Positions 51,235 through 63,500 of a stretch of DNA of 64,000 nt are shown here, in pieces. Both the position numbers and the translations under genes were made by a program. Numbering within the stretch: position 1 is the first letter of the stretch; every line of letters begins with the position of its first letter. The stretch is from Salvelinus alpinus (taxonomy: Eukaryota > Chordata > Actinopteri > Salmoniformes > Salmonidae). The DNA lies in NCBI RefSeq assembly GCF_045679555.1, contig NC_092120.1:10965305-11029304 (forward strand), given 5' to 3'. The notes below the pieces were generated by a model. It was not told the origin of the DNA, searched no databases, and was given only the letters and a program-made list of their open reading frames with translations.

Positions 51235-51456
51235 TTTGATTTTGTGTCAGAGACGGTGCTTGTGGAAAACCACAAGTTGCAGCAGTGCAAACAGAAATAT
51301 AGTGAGTACACAAGTTCTGACATATACTGCTTTATTCATGATAAGATCAGTAACGTGCATTATTTTTCGTTTGATTGTTATTAATATTAAAAGAACAAAG
51401 TTGTTTCCGGTTGAGGAGTATGCTTAAAGGACCCCGGCCTAACTGTTTTCTGGGAG

Positions 51457-51508
51457 ATGGAACTGTTCAGGACAGCAATACTTCTGTCAGTTCTGGTTCT
51501 CTCTCAAG
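51457..51508 (+). CDS. cd6: cd6-like exon 1, copy a (signal peptide)
   Basis: The ATG opens MELFRTAILLSVLVLSQ and the 18th codon is split after its first base at donor CAAG/GTAACA. A charged start followed by a run of Leu/Val/Ile is a classical signal peptide. This is the first of three identical coding copies spaced 1299 bp apart. In phase (1) it fits the shared exon 2 at 55225. Confidence 0.8.
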
Positions 51509-54500
51509 GTAACATAGTTTAATCTAATATTTCTACTTTGATTGTATTCAACTATATTATCTTTATTGGCTCTTTTGAAGGAAAGTATGACAGTTGTACT
51601 CTATGTACATCAAACACAGCATCAAATGTATTTTAGAATTGTTTGTATGAATACTAAAGATATGCACATCAAAATAGTTGGCAGTGGAGTCACATTTGCT
51701 TTTTTATTATGCTTCAACATCACCATATTTTAGAATTAATTTCTGTCTGTTACGTTTTACTCTACTTTTTGACAGCCATGTGTTGGTTTGTTCAAGAAAG
51801 TAATAACATATTCTTACAAAAAGGGACTGACCGGAGTGATGCCAATTAGGTGTAGGCTAAATGCTGCATAATCTTACAGAGGATTACTTTACTTGCCAAA
51901 GCAAGGAGTTTACTGCAACAGCCAATACGATTCATCGAACACTAGCTAGCTAAAATTCAAAGACCGCTTGACGCAACATAAAAGTACAGGGAATTCAAAT
52001 CAACCAACCATAGTAAACAAGGATTGGCTGAAACGTAAATGTTTTTGTATGAATCACTAATTTGTCACAGAGTGATACATAAACAAAGTGATAGTTCAAA
52101 ATGATTTGCTTTCCGAGGAGGAGAGCTGTGTCATGGGTTAAAGCATGAACAAACTATTTTGCTTCACGAAGATGATTCATTATCTGCATTGATTCCTCAA
52201 ACATTGCTAGTGTGAAATTGGTTTTAATTCAACATTGAGCCACAGATGTTATTCATGGCATATCCATCTAACAACTAAATTAACCAATTGAGGCAGTTGA
52301 TAATAGCTATTATGAAATCCAACGTAAATATGGTGATTTACAGACTCCATATTATATCCTTCTAATGGGACTATTGTGTAGCCACCTTGAAATACCATCA
52401 ACAGACAGTTTACAAAATGGAAAAGATTATTCTGATTAGAGCCAAATTCAATAACCTGTTTGTAATTTACCGCTGCGTGTCCTGGGCTTCATATAGCATT
52501 GACAACACGTGGTAGGCCTAATATCTAAATAACTTTGATTTTGTGTCAGAAACGATGCTTGTGGAAAACCACAAGTTGCAGCAGTGCAAACAGAAATATA
52601 GTGAGTACACAAGTTCTGACATATACTGCTTTATTCATGATAAGATCAGTAACGTGCATTATTTTTCGTTTGATTGTTATTAATATTAAAAGAACAAAGT
52701 TGTTTCCGGTTGAGGAGTATGCTTAAAGGACCCCGGCCTAACTGTTTTCTGGGAGATGGAACTGTTCAGGACAGCAATACTTCTGTCAGTTCTGGTTCTC
52801 TCTCAAGGTAACATAGTTTAATCTAATATTTCTACTTTGATTGTATTCAACTATATTATCTTTATTGGCTCTTTTGAAGGAAAGTATGACAGTTGTACTC
52901 TATGTACATCAAACACAGCATCAAATGTATTTTAGAATTGTTTGTATGAATACTAAAGATATGCACATCAAAATAGTTGGCAGTGGAGTCACATTTGCTT
53001 TTTTATTATGCTTCAACATCACCATATTTTAGAATTAATTTCTGTCTGTTACGTTTTACTCTACTTTTTGACAGCCATGTGTTGGTTTGTTCAAGAAAGT
53101 AATAACATATTCTTACAAAAAGGGACTGACCGGAGTGATGCCAATTAGGTGTAGGCTAAATGCTGCATAATCTTACAGAGGATTACTTTACTTGCCAAAG
53201 CAAGGAGTTTACTGCAACAGCCAATACGATTCATCGAACACTAGCTAGCTAAAATTCAAAGACCGCTTGACGCAACATAAAAGTACAGGGAATTCAAATC
53301 AACCAACCATAGTAAACAAGGATTGGCTGAAACGTAAATGTTTTTGTATGAATCACTAATTTGTCACAGAGTGATACATAAACAAAGTGATAGTTCAAAA
53401 TGATTTGCTTTCCGAGGAGGAGAGCTGTGTCATGGGTTAAAGCATGAACAAACTATTTTGCTTCACGAAGATGATTCATTATCTGCATTGATTCCTCAAA
53501 CATTGCTAGTGTGAAATTGGTTTTAATTCAACATTGAGCCACAGATGTTATTCATGGCATATCCATCTAACAACTAAATTAACCAATTGAGGCAGTTGAT
53601 AATAGCTATTATGAAATCCAACGTAAATATGGTGATTTACAGACTCCATATTATATCCTTCTAATGGGACTATTGTGTAGCCACCTTGAAATACCATCAA
53701 CAGACAGTTTACAAAATGGAAAAGATTATTCTGATTAGAGCCAAATTCAATAACCTGTTTGTAATTTACCGCTGCGTGTCCTGGGCTTCATATAGCATTG
53801 ACAACACGTGGTAGGCCTAATATCTAAATAACTTTGATTTTGTGTCAGAAACGATGCTTGTGGAAAACCACAAGTTGCAGCAGTGCAAACAGAAATATAG
53901 TGAGTACACAAGTTCTGACATATACTGCTTTATTCATGATAAGATCAGTAACGTGCATTATTTTTCGTTTGATTGTTATTAATATTAAAAGAACAAAGTT
54001 GTTTCCGGTTGAGGAGTATGCTTAAAGGACCCCGGCCTAACTGTTTTCTGGGAGATGGAACTGTTCAGGACAGCAATACTTCTGTCAGTTCTGGTTCTCT
54101 CTCAAGGTAACATAGTTTAATCTAATATTTCTACTTTGATTGTATTCAACTATATTATCTTTATTGGCTCTTTTGAAGGAAAGTATGACAGTTGTACTCT
54201 ATGTACATCAAACACAGCATCAAATGTATTTTAGAATTGTTTGTATGAATACTAAAGATATGCACATCAAAATAGTTGGCAGTGGAGTCACATTTGCTTT
54301 TTTATTATGCTTCAACATCACCATATTTTAGAATTAATTTCTGTCTGTTACGTTTTACTCTACTTTTTGACAGCCATGTGTTGGTGTGTTCAAGAAAGTA
54401 ATAACATATTCTTACAAAAAGGGACTGACCGGAGTGATGCCAATTAGGTGTAGGCTAAATGCTGCATAATCTTACAGAGGATTACTTTACTTGCCAAAGC

Positions 54501-57500
54501 AAGGAGTTTACTGCAACAGCCAATACGATTCATCGAACACTAGCTAGCTAAAATTCAAAGACCGCTTGACGCAACATAAAAGTACAGGGAATTCAAATCA
54601 ACCAACCATAGTAAACAAGGATTGGCTGAAACGTACATGTTTTTGTATGAATCACTAATTTGTCACAGAGTGATACATAAACAAAGTGATAGTTCAAAAT
54701 GATTTGCTTTCCGAGGAGGAGAGCTGTGTCATGGGTTAAAGCATGAACAAACTATTTTGCTTCACGAAGATGATTCATTATCTGCATTGATTCCTCAAAC
54801 ATTGCTAGTGTGAAATTGGTTTTAATTCAACATTGAGCCACAGATGTTATTCATGGCATATCCATCTATCAACTAAATTAACCAATTGAGGCAGTTAATA
54901 ATAGCTATTATGAAATCCAACGTAAATATAGTGATTTACAGACTCCATATTATATCCTTCTAATGGGACTATTGTGTAGCCACCTTGAAATACCATCAAC
55001 AGACAGTTTACAAAATGGAAAAGATTATTCTGATTAGAGCCAAATTCAATAACCTGTTTGTAATTTACCGCTGCGTGTCCTGGGCTTCATATAGCATTGA
55101 CAACACGTGGTAAGCTGAAATAACTGATTGGACAGCTGCATGAATACTCTCATAACTACAATACGCATAACTACAATAATTTTTCATTTATCTTAGTTTA
55201 CTTTGTTGTTGTTTGTCATTTCAGGCTTTCTAAATAAAGCCTACTCTGTTCCGGGGAACTTCTCTGGGTCGAGAGAGACTGATGAGCAGCAGACATCCAA
55301 TCTAAGTGAGTTCCAGTTTTATTTAAATGGTTGGAATTATGCTAAAAAGATCCTCAGAACCCGAGCCTCCAATCAAGCTTCATTTGGTTCCGGAGGACAT
55401 TGCAATCTACATCGATCTTACTCTCTGAATACCATCCACCATTCCTTCCTTCCTAAACCCCAAATTCCAATCCCTCGTGCCCATGCAGTCAAATTGCTAG
55501 GTGCTAAAGTAGAGGGATGAATGGGTAAGGTGTCTGTGTGCTTCTTAGAGGGAGGAGACACAACCTCAAGCAACAATCCTGCAGAGAACTTGATTGCTCA
55601 CAAGTCATTATACTGAGATCGAAATGATATGAGGCAAAGGCATTTGTTTTACTATAATGATACAGGTCACCATCAAATAAGCCATAGTATGACAATATTT
55701 TAATTGTTCTGAGGGTTATGATGATGATGCGTAAGGCTCCGTTAGTGCAAAGTGGGAGGAACATCCCATACAAACATGCTCTCTCTAACACACAAACAGA
55801 AAATAAAAAGAAGAAAAGAATGGGTCAATTGTCATTTGTGTCATAGAGGATATCAAATGGTCCGGTGGAGTCAGATTTTGAAGGAAAATGCTATCAATCA
55901 GTTATTCAGTTATAACCATACGACACTAACCTCAATTTCATTCTCTATTTGTTGAACCTAAATTAAGTGAAGACTGAAGTGTGAAATGCAGTACCAAAGG
56001 CTCCAGTGTCACATGATTTGAAACCACTGTGAGTATTTGGTCCCGTGGTGTTTCTAGAATCAGGTTGGTCGACTTCAGTGTCCCCCTCCGAATTCACCAC
56101 CCAGTGACATTTCCACAGGACATGACTCATAGGATGTGGCTGCTCTGCTGAACGTCTGCAGAGCACGGCAACCGATAGGCCAACAAACAGTTAGGGCATT
56201 CAATGTGTGTGGGTATGTGTGTGTATTATGCTGTATAACATGTATAACATGTACTGTACATGTGGCTACACTACATGGGGAAATATAAACAGCCATCTGT
56301 ATTTCACTCTCATATTGATTCTGCATCTCCCCATCCCTCCAGCCATATCTCACCCCCCCAGGCTATCTCAGCACTGCTCTGGGGTTGTCGAGGTGCTCCA
56401 TCAAGGGCTGTGGAGGCCGGTGACCTTTGACCTTGGGTCTGCAGAGTGGGCCAAAGTGGTGGAGGACATATGTACCAACCTGAGCTGCGGGGCAGTGTAC
56501 GAGCTCCGACAGAATGGCACAGCTACTTTAAACTATTCCAGCTCAACGTGTCTGAGCCAGTGTGTCTACAGAGACCTACTTGTGGAGAACTGTACAGAGC
56601 TCTCATACACGGACTGCTCTAACCTGACTGAGATAACCTGTGGTAAGACCCTCATTGCAAAGCTTATGAGTGGATCGGCACAATTTATCTTGAGCAAGAG
56701 TAATAGCTACCGCTGTTGATAAGCAACCACAAACACGTTGTTGCAGTAACGCCTGCAAATTGCATGCCATGGAGAGCCATCGTATGGGCCGTCTCAAGTG
56801 TTTTGTGGACGCTTTGCAACAAGTTCCTCCTTTCAGCACGCTTCCATTTTCAAGCTGCTTTTTAATGATCCTGAGTGAGGCCCAGCTTCTATCGAGGTTA
56901 TCTGATGATCTATGAACTGATTGGTTGATCTGTCCATTCCTCAGGGCACCAGGCCGTGCGATTGGCTGGAGGCTCACACCACTGTGAGGGACGGGTGGAG
57001 TTGTGGAGAGAGGAAAAATGGGGAACGGTGTGTGACGATAGTTGGGACCTGAGAGATGGGGGCGTGGTCTGTGCTCAATTGGGCTGTGGCTCTGCCCTAA
57101 ATGTGAGTGGGGAGGACGGGTCCTTTGAAGCGGGTGTTGGCCAGGTTCTCTTAGACGAGGTGAACTGTGGAGGGAGCGAGAGGAACCTATGGGAGTGTCC
57201 CTCCATGGGGACAGTCAACGACTGTGGACACAAAGAGGACGCTGCAGTGGTTTGTTCAGGTAAGCCTGCAGCTATAATATTATCATTGTCAGTTACTGTA
57301 TTCACAATCATGTCATAGTGTTTTTATATTATCTTTAGATTGGTCTGAATATGGATAGTGCAGTAATAACATGTAAAATACATTACCATGATTGAACATC
57401 TGGTGTCTTGGTGGCGAACCAAGTCCCTATCATAGTGCTGATTTTCAGCACGCTAAATGTCGACAATCAGGATTCTGATGATTGCGAATCAAGAATGATT

Positions 57501-60500
57501 TGGCTCGTGACCTTATCAGCGTGTCTGAATGGATAGCACTGAGTCTCAGTCACACTCAGCACTGACACTGACAAACAAGCTTCAAATCCTCCTACAGTAA
57601 TGCAGAGATCAGGTGATGTGAGAGAGGTCATAAGCAGAAAAGAGACAGCTGCTTTGCATATGAATTATTGTTATTTTCATTAATGAAAAAAAAAAGAAAC
57701 ACACAGGCCTAAGTAATGCATGTCACTCAGAAAGTAGACATACCACGTCAATACCACGTCGCAACAGCTCTGTCTGAGGAAGACCCTCAATGAAAGATGT
57801 TCAACCTGGGAGCCAAGTTCAAGAGTTCCTTGGTGAGAAAACATCCAAACTGCCTTGACCTCAACATGACAACAGTTGTTCGCCACTTCCATGGGTTTTG
57901 AATCTTGCATCTAAATGAACAATTTTTGCTAAATGTATAGTGTGAGTTTTAGTGTGTCTGAAACTCCCGTTCTGTCAAGGCCATGGCTTGTTGACCATGT
58001 TTCCCATCCATTTCGAACACCTCAAGTGATAGTTAATTATGTAGGCCTACTCAAAAGGCTACATCCATCAATATGTGAGTCCTCCACATTTCAAGTACAT
58101 TTTTTAAAGAGAAAACGCACACATTCCTGGCAGTAATTGCCAAATGACTGACTGAAATGTCTAACTTTTGAATAAGAGTCAGATATTGGTTCAATAGATC
58201 ATTAGATACACAGATGGACAAACACAACTCCTCTTGGATTTACAATTTTTGAGCAAATGTTTTTTTTAAGCAAAAATGTTCCCCGTCTTTCAAACAAGAG
58301 TGCCTTGAACACTCAGGAGAAGTGAGCCATGCATCTCTTATACATTCTAGTTCTCTAACACCTCTAGGACTTTTCCATTTCCCTGACAGGAATTCCATCT
58401 CAACCAGGCAACGAGACAGCAGAACAGAACACCCAGACTTCAACCACAGGTGCCTTCAATAGATGCTGACACACATGACCCTCCATCTGTGTAATAATAC
58501 ACCAAGAGTGCCTGCTCTGCTCATATGAACATGTCAAGAAGAATTTGTTATCTAGTCTGTACTCTGCACTATGATTTGTTCTTGTTTCCAGCAGGCTCAG
58601 TTCTACTAGTCACCAGTGCAGAGAGCTGGTCCTCTCCTCCCACAGCTGCTGTCTGGGGCTGCATCGCATTGTCTATAGCCCTCCTCCTCACACTCCTCTC
58701 CAATGCTTCACTCTTCCTGTCTTACAGGAGAAGAGCTGGTGAGTCATCGTGTTTCTCTATTTTTCTTTCTCTTTCATTGCCTCAGACTCAACTGCCACTC
58801 TCCCCATTTGTTCACACCAACAACAACAAACATGCTATCATCAATGAGTAGTAATTAACACTGAGAAACTGCTTTGTCTGAAGGGTATTACATATTCTTC
58901 TCAATGGTTTGCCAATTATGATAATACAACAACACAATGCAATGTGATTCAATACAGTACACAAAGGAAATCACCAAACTGGAACAGTATACATATCACT
59001 GGGTTGGTTGATTGCTCATTAAGAGAGTCCCACCACCAGTGTTGTTTTCACACCAACTTAAAAAAAGCAGCATTTATTATTTCACAAGGATGATAATGTT
59101 TGAATATGTGCCATATGTGACGGTGGTCTAATTCAAATATTTAATTGGTTTTGAGATGTATTGTCCTTATTTTCTTTTCCAACATCAAATACAACAAAGA
59201 CCAACAAACCTATTATCCTAGCTTTGGTATAGAGAAGTTTCAAAGGTAAAACTTTCCCTTCATTACTAGCACTTCTGGTTCACCAAAGACAAGATGGCCG
59301 CCTGCTGTCCATCCAGTCTCAACACACCGACCGAGGGGAGAGAGTCAACCTTCTCACAGTCACCACGGACACAGCTGATTACAGTGAGTTCCTACTGATG
59401 CACTTGTCCTCTCTGTGCCCATTAGTTACTTGCAATTTTAGGAAATGTCTTATTAGTTCAAGTGTCCCATTTGTCAGAATACATTTTCTCTGTGGCCTTT
59501 CATGCAGCTCCACAGTACCTTTCCCAACAACCCTCTCAGAATGACACCGACGCCTTGTGTGACTCTGACTATGAAAACTATGACTTCAATGACCAACCCT
59601 CTATTGCCATGGCTACTGCACTTGGTCTGTTCATCTTCATAGTTTTGGATAAATAGTGAAATTCTAAAAGAAAAAATATGGGAAGTGACACATGGCTATT
59701 AAGGGAGAAAGTGGTCCAAGGACTTGCTCACAGTGCCAACCAAATGGTCTTTTATGTTTTCATTAGTCAGGGTCCTTGACAATGGAGTAAGCACAAGCAG
59801 AGAGCCATGGGAAACCACGCAGACAGCAGAGACCTCTGACGCTCCTGAGAAATATAATATTGTTGCTGAGACAATCAATGGCATTGAGAGAAATAACACT
59901 GCCACCCAAAGCCGTAAGTTACTGTCAGGTTGGGTGAACCAGATTTTTACCATGATCATATTGTGTCCATGTCCGACAGATTTCTTCTTTGTCTTAAAAG
60001 GACATAATGTCCTCTTAAAATCTGGGACTTTACTATAACCGTTTGCAGAATAAGGAATCAGAAAAGTTATAATTTTTTGGAAATTCCCATGGTGACAGAA
60101 AAGTTGAATAAGAGCCCTATTGTAACATACTAGCACTAACAACCATTTGTATGTCCAGTGCATTCGCTGGTGTCATCCAGCACATCTTCTGGGGAATGCT
60201 ATGAAAACATTGAGACACAGGAGAAGGAGCTGCTAGACTCAGGTCAGTTTAAAATGCTCAACGACAAATGCTACAAAAAATAAACAAAATAAAATAATTG
60301 TAGTCCAAAAATGCTTTTGTGGAGTCAGTCAGTGCATCTATGAAATCCATTCTCATGAATCAACGTTAACAGAGTAACTGTGTGGAATGCTAACCACCCA
60401 GGTCCAGATTTGAGAGAAACTGCCCTCACAGACTTGATCTGTGGAAGAGAGCCATCCTTGGGATCGAGTAGTAGTACATCATCAGGGGAATCCTACTACA

Positions 60501-63500
60501 ACGTGGGGATGGCAGTGGAACAGCATCTACAGTCAGGTCCGTTCAAGTCAAAATCACGAGAACAACAACACCTAATTTATCTGGCTGTGTCTAAACACTG
60601 AATGGAGTAGACACAACAGCAAAGGCCTTTTGCACTACAGAACAGTACATGAAAGTATTGTCTTGAAAGTTTTTGGGAGAAAATATGTAGATTCGTAATT
60701 ACTTCACTGGGAGCACATTTTCTCATTTTCTCCTCAGAAAACACCTATACACATTCCCCTGTGCAATCAACAAGTACACACAAGGATCAGCAACAGCCTG
60801 TGAACAGTAGCTTTCACCTACTGAGCAATCAAAATCAAGGTACCTGATATTTCTGATGAGTCTGTGCATGTGTGTTTCAAAGGTGGACAGAATTTCCATT
60901 GAACCATGTAATGTTCCCTGCAGAGACTAATTCTCAGTCTCCTTGCTGGTGTCATATTGTGTTTCAAAACCTGACAAATTAATTTGACGACCACCGGTGT
61001 AATCCCTGAAAGAAAAAGAACAAATCATATTCAAAGGTTTCTCTAAGTTTATAAGCCAATGTGATTTCAAGTTGTGTCAAAACTAAATTCAAAGAACTAA
61101 GGTAGCTTGACAGATGAGGCCATTGGGTATGGGGCATAAACATCTGTGAGGATTTAAATTGTACTTAATTCCTTTAGTTTTCGCCAGATTTACTATCACA
61201 GTGAATAATGGAAAGGGTAGTATTCCTGGCAGGCACATGCTTGAATCCAACAGAGGGAGGGAGAGAGAGCAGAAGAGAGAGACTGTCCTCATTCAGATGG
61301 AGGAAATTGGCCAACTTTCACTCTAATCTGCCATTAAACTAAAGACACTAATACCCTTTATAGACAGACTTTACAGCATGTTGCCTGTAAATTTTCTTTA
61401 TCTGCCAATGTTTTTTAGAACCCAATTCATACAGTCCCATTTTTAACACATTCTTGCCGGGATAAGTATTTTATATCTACTGTGCACATGCCGGCATGAT
61501 TAGGAGTGGGAGTAGATGTGGGTGGATGTTATTTTAATAAATATACACCATCACAAAGAAATCCATTATTAATTTGTTTTTTGGCAGGTCCTAAGAAACA
61601 TTATAGGACCAATACAATTTATTTTCAAAATAATACAAAATAATGGCATATTTTGAGTTTAATTATGTTACTGGTCTGTGCAGCCTATAGGCTACATGGC
61701 TGTGCCATGCATATAAAACCAAGTTATTTTGCTCATTAAACAGAGAAGACACACTTAGGCTACACTGGTCACAGTCAACACACATTTTATAGCAGGCTGA
61801 GAATATAATGAAATATAACAGAATAAAATCCAGAATATTTTTCCCACACAACTTGCGTCACGGCAACGTCATATAAAAAAAAAAGTGATTTTGAAACATA
61901 GTCCAAGGCAAGCCCATGCTTTTTTGATCCACAATCCTCACTTCGCTTTGATAGGGAGCAGGCGTAGGGTCTTACATTGAGAGTCTTCGTCATGATACCC
62001 ATAGAAAATAATAGCAATCTATACTTTCAAAAGCATGAGTCTCCTGTTCATATTTCACCACTGCTGGCTTTTGGAGTTGCCTATATGCGACCTAGCATAA
62101 CAATAGGCCTACGCTTGATTTAGGGTACATTATTGCATACTAAATGTTTCTAATCAGTGATAGATGAGCAAACAAATAGATGAGTTACCACCTCTACTTA
62201 TTTGGCCAGCCAGAGAATTAACCAAATATAGATGGAGATTCAGGTGAAACAAAATCACATTGACAAGTCACAGGCTTTTGGTAGGGAGTAGAACAGGCTA
62301 CCAAGCCACTGAAGATTAGTATTTTTCTCCGCTCATACAGGAGTAATTAAGGCTTAGTTCTCTAATTGTACTTTTTTGCTCATTAGAATTGTTTATTTAT
62401 TATTTAATTTCGAATTATTAGGGGGTGCTGCATCACCCTCAGCACCCCTATTTCCTGTGGCTATGCCATTAATACAAAGGGGTGATTTAAAATGTTCAAA
62501 CATTGATGCATTATCATTAAGGGTAGGTTCCCTTGACAAAGATTAAGCTTAGTCCTTGACATTAAGTCATGTTCAATGGCGGCACCAGGTACCCGTATTC
62601 CCCTACATGGATCACAACTGTGCAGTAGATTCTAGAGTCATGTACTGTCTAATGTACATTGCCTTCATAAAGTATTCATACCCCTTGACATATTCCACTT
62701 TGTTACAGCCTGAATTCAAAATGAATGACATAAATAAAAACACACAATACCCCATAATGACAAAGTGAAAACATGTTTTCAGAAATGTTTGCAATTTTTT
62801 TGAAAATTAAAAATCTATTTTAATTTCAATAAGTATTCACACCCCTGTGTTAATACATGTTAGAATCACCTTTGGCAGTGATTACAGATCTTTCTGGGTA
62901 AATCTCAAAAATCTTTGCACACCTGGATTCTACAATATTTGCACATTATACTTTCTTTAAGTTCTTCAAGCTCTATCAAGTTGGTTGTTTATCATTGCTA
63001 AACAGCTATTTCCAAGTCCGTCCATAGATTTTCAAGCCGATTTAAGTCAAAACTGTAACTAGGCCAGTGTATATTTGGCCTTGTGTTTTAGTTTATTGTC
63101 CTGCTGAAAGGTGAATTTGTCTCCCTGTGTCTATTGAAAAACGGACTGAACCAGGTTTCCTCTAGTATTTTGCCTGTGCTTATCTCCATTCCGTTTTTTT
63201 TATCCTAAAAATAACTCTATTCCTCACTGATGACAAGCATACCCTTAACATGATGCAACCACCACCATACTTGAAAATATGAAGAGGGTACTTAGTGATG
63301 TGTTGGATTTGTCCCAAACATAACACTTTTAAATTGTTATGAATTTGTTAAAATGTCTACAAACATAATTCCACTTTGACATTATGGGGTATTGTGTGTA
63401 GGCCAGTGACACAAAATCTCAATTTAATCTATTTTAAATTCAGGCTGTGTAACAACAAAATATGGAAAAAGTCATGGGGTATAAATACTTTCTGAAGGCA

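Larger units (their letters stand above)
51235..55112 (+). repeat. 1299-bp tandem triplication containing cd6-like exon 1
   Basis: Three head-to-tail units: 51235-52533, 52534-53832 and 53833-55112, the last about 20 bp short. Each holds the presumed promoter side, exon 1 and the start of intron 1. Units differ at only a handful of positions: two near the start of unit 1 (about 51262-51266) and five in the second half of unit 3. Both internal junctions carry the same block of about 19 bp (ggcctaatatctaaataac) that is absent from both outer edges. The three 63-codon open frames repeated in the units are intronic or upstream noise. Confidence 0.95.

Noticed and set aside
51542-54331. Three identical 63-codon frames (51542, 52841, 54140) and further repeated frames at 52535 and 53834
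   Set aside because: They lie in intron 1 or upstream of exon 1, exist three times only because of the tandem triplication, and have no domain or splice support.
56207-56342. Upstream extension of SRCR exon 3 to the ATG at 56207
   Set aside because: The 45 extra codons are non-SRCR sequence ahead of a good acceptor (CCTCCAG at 56342) that fits the phase of exon 2.
57075-57311. 78-codon minus-strand frame over SRCR exon 4
   Set aside because: Antisense of a conserved coding exon.
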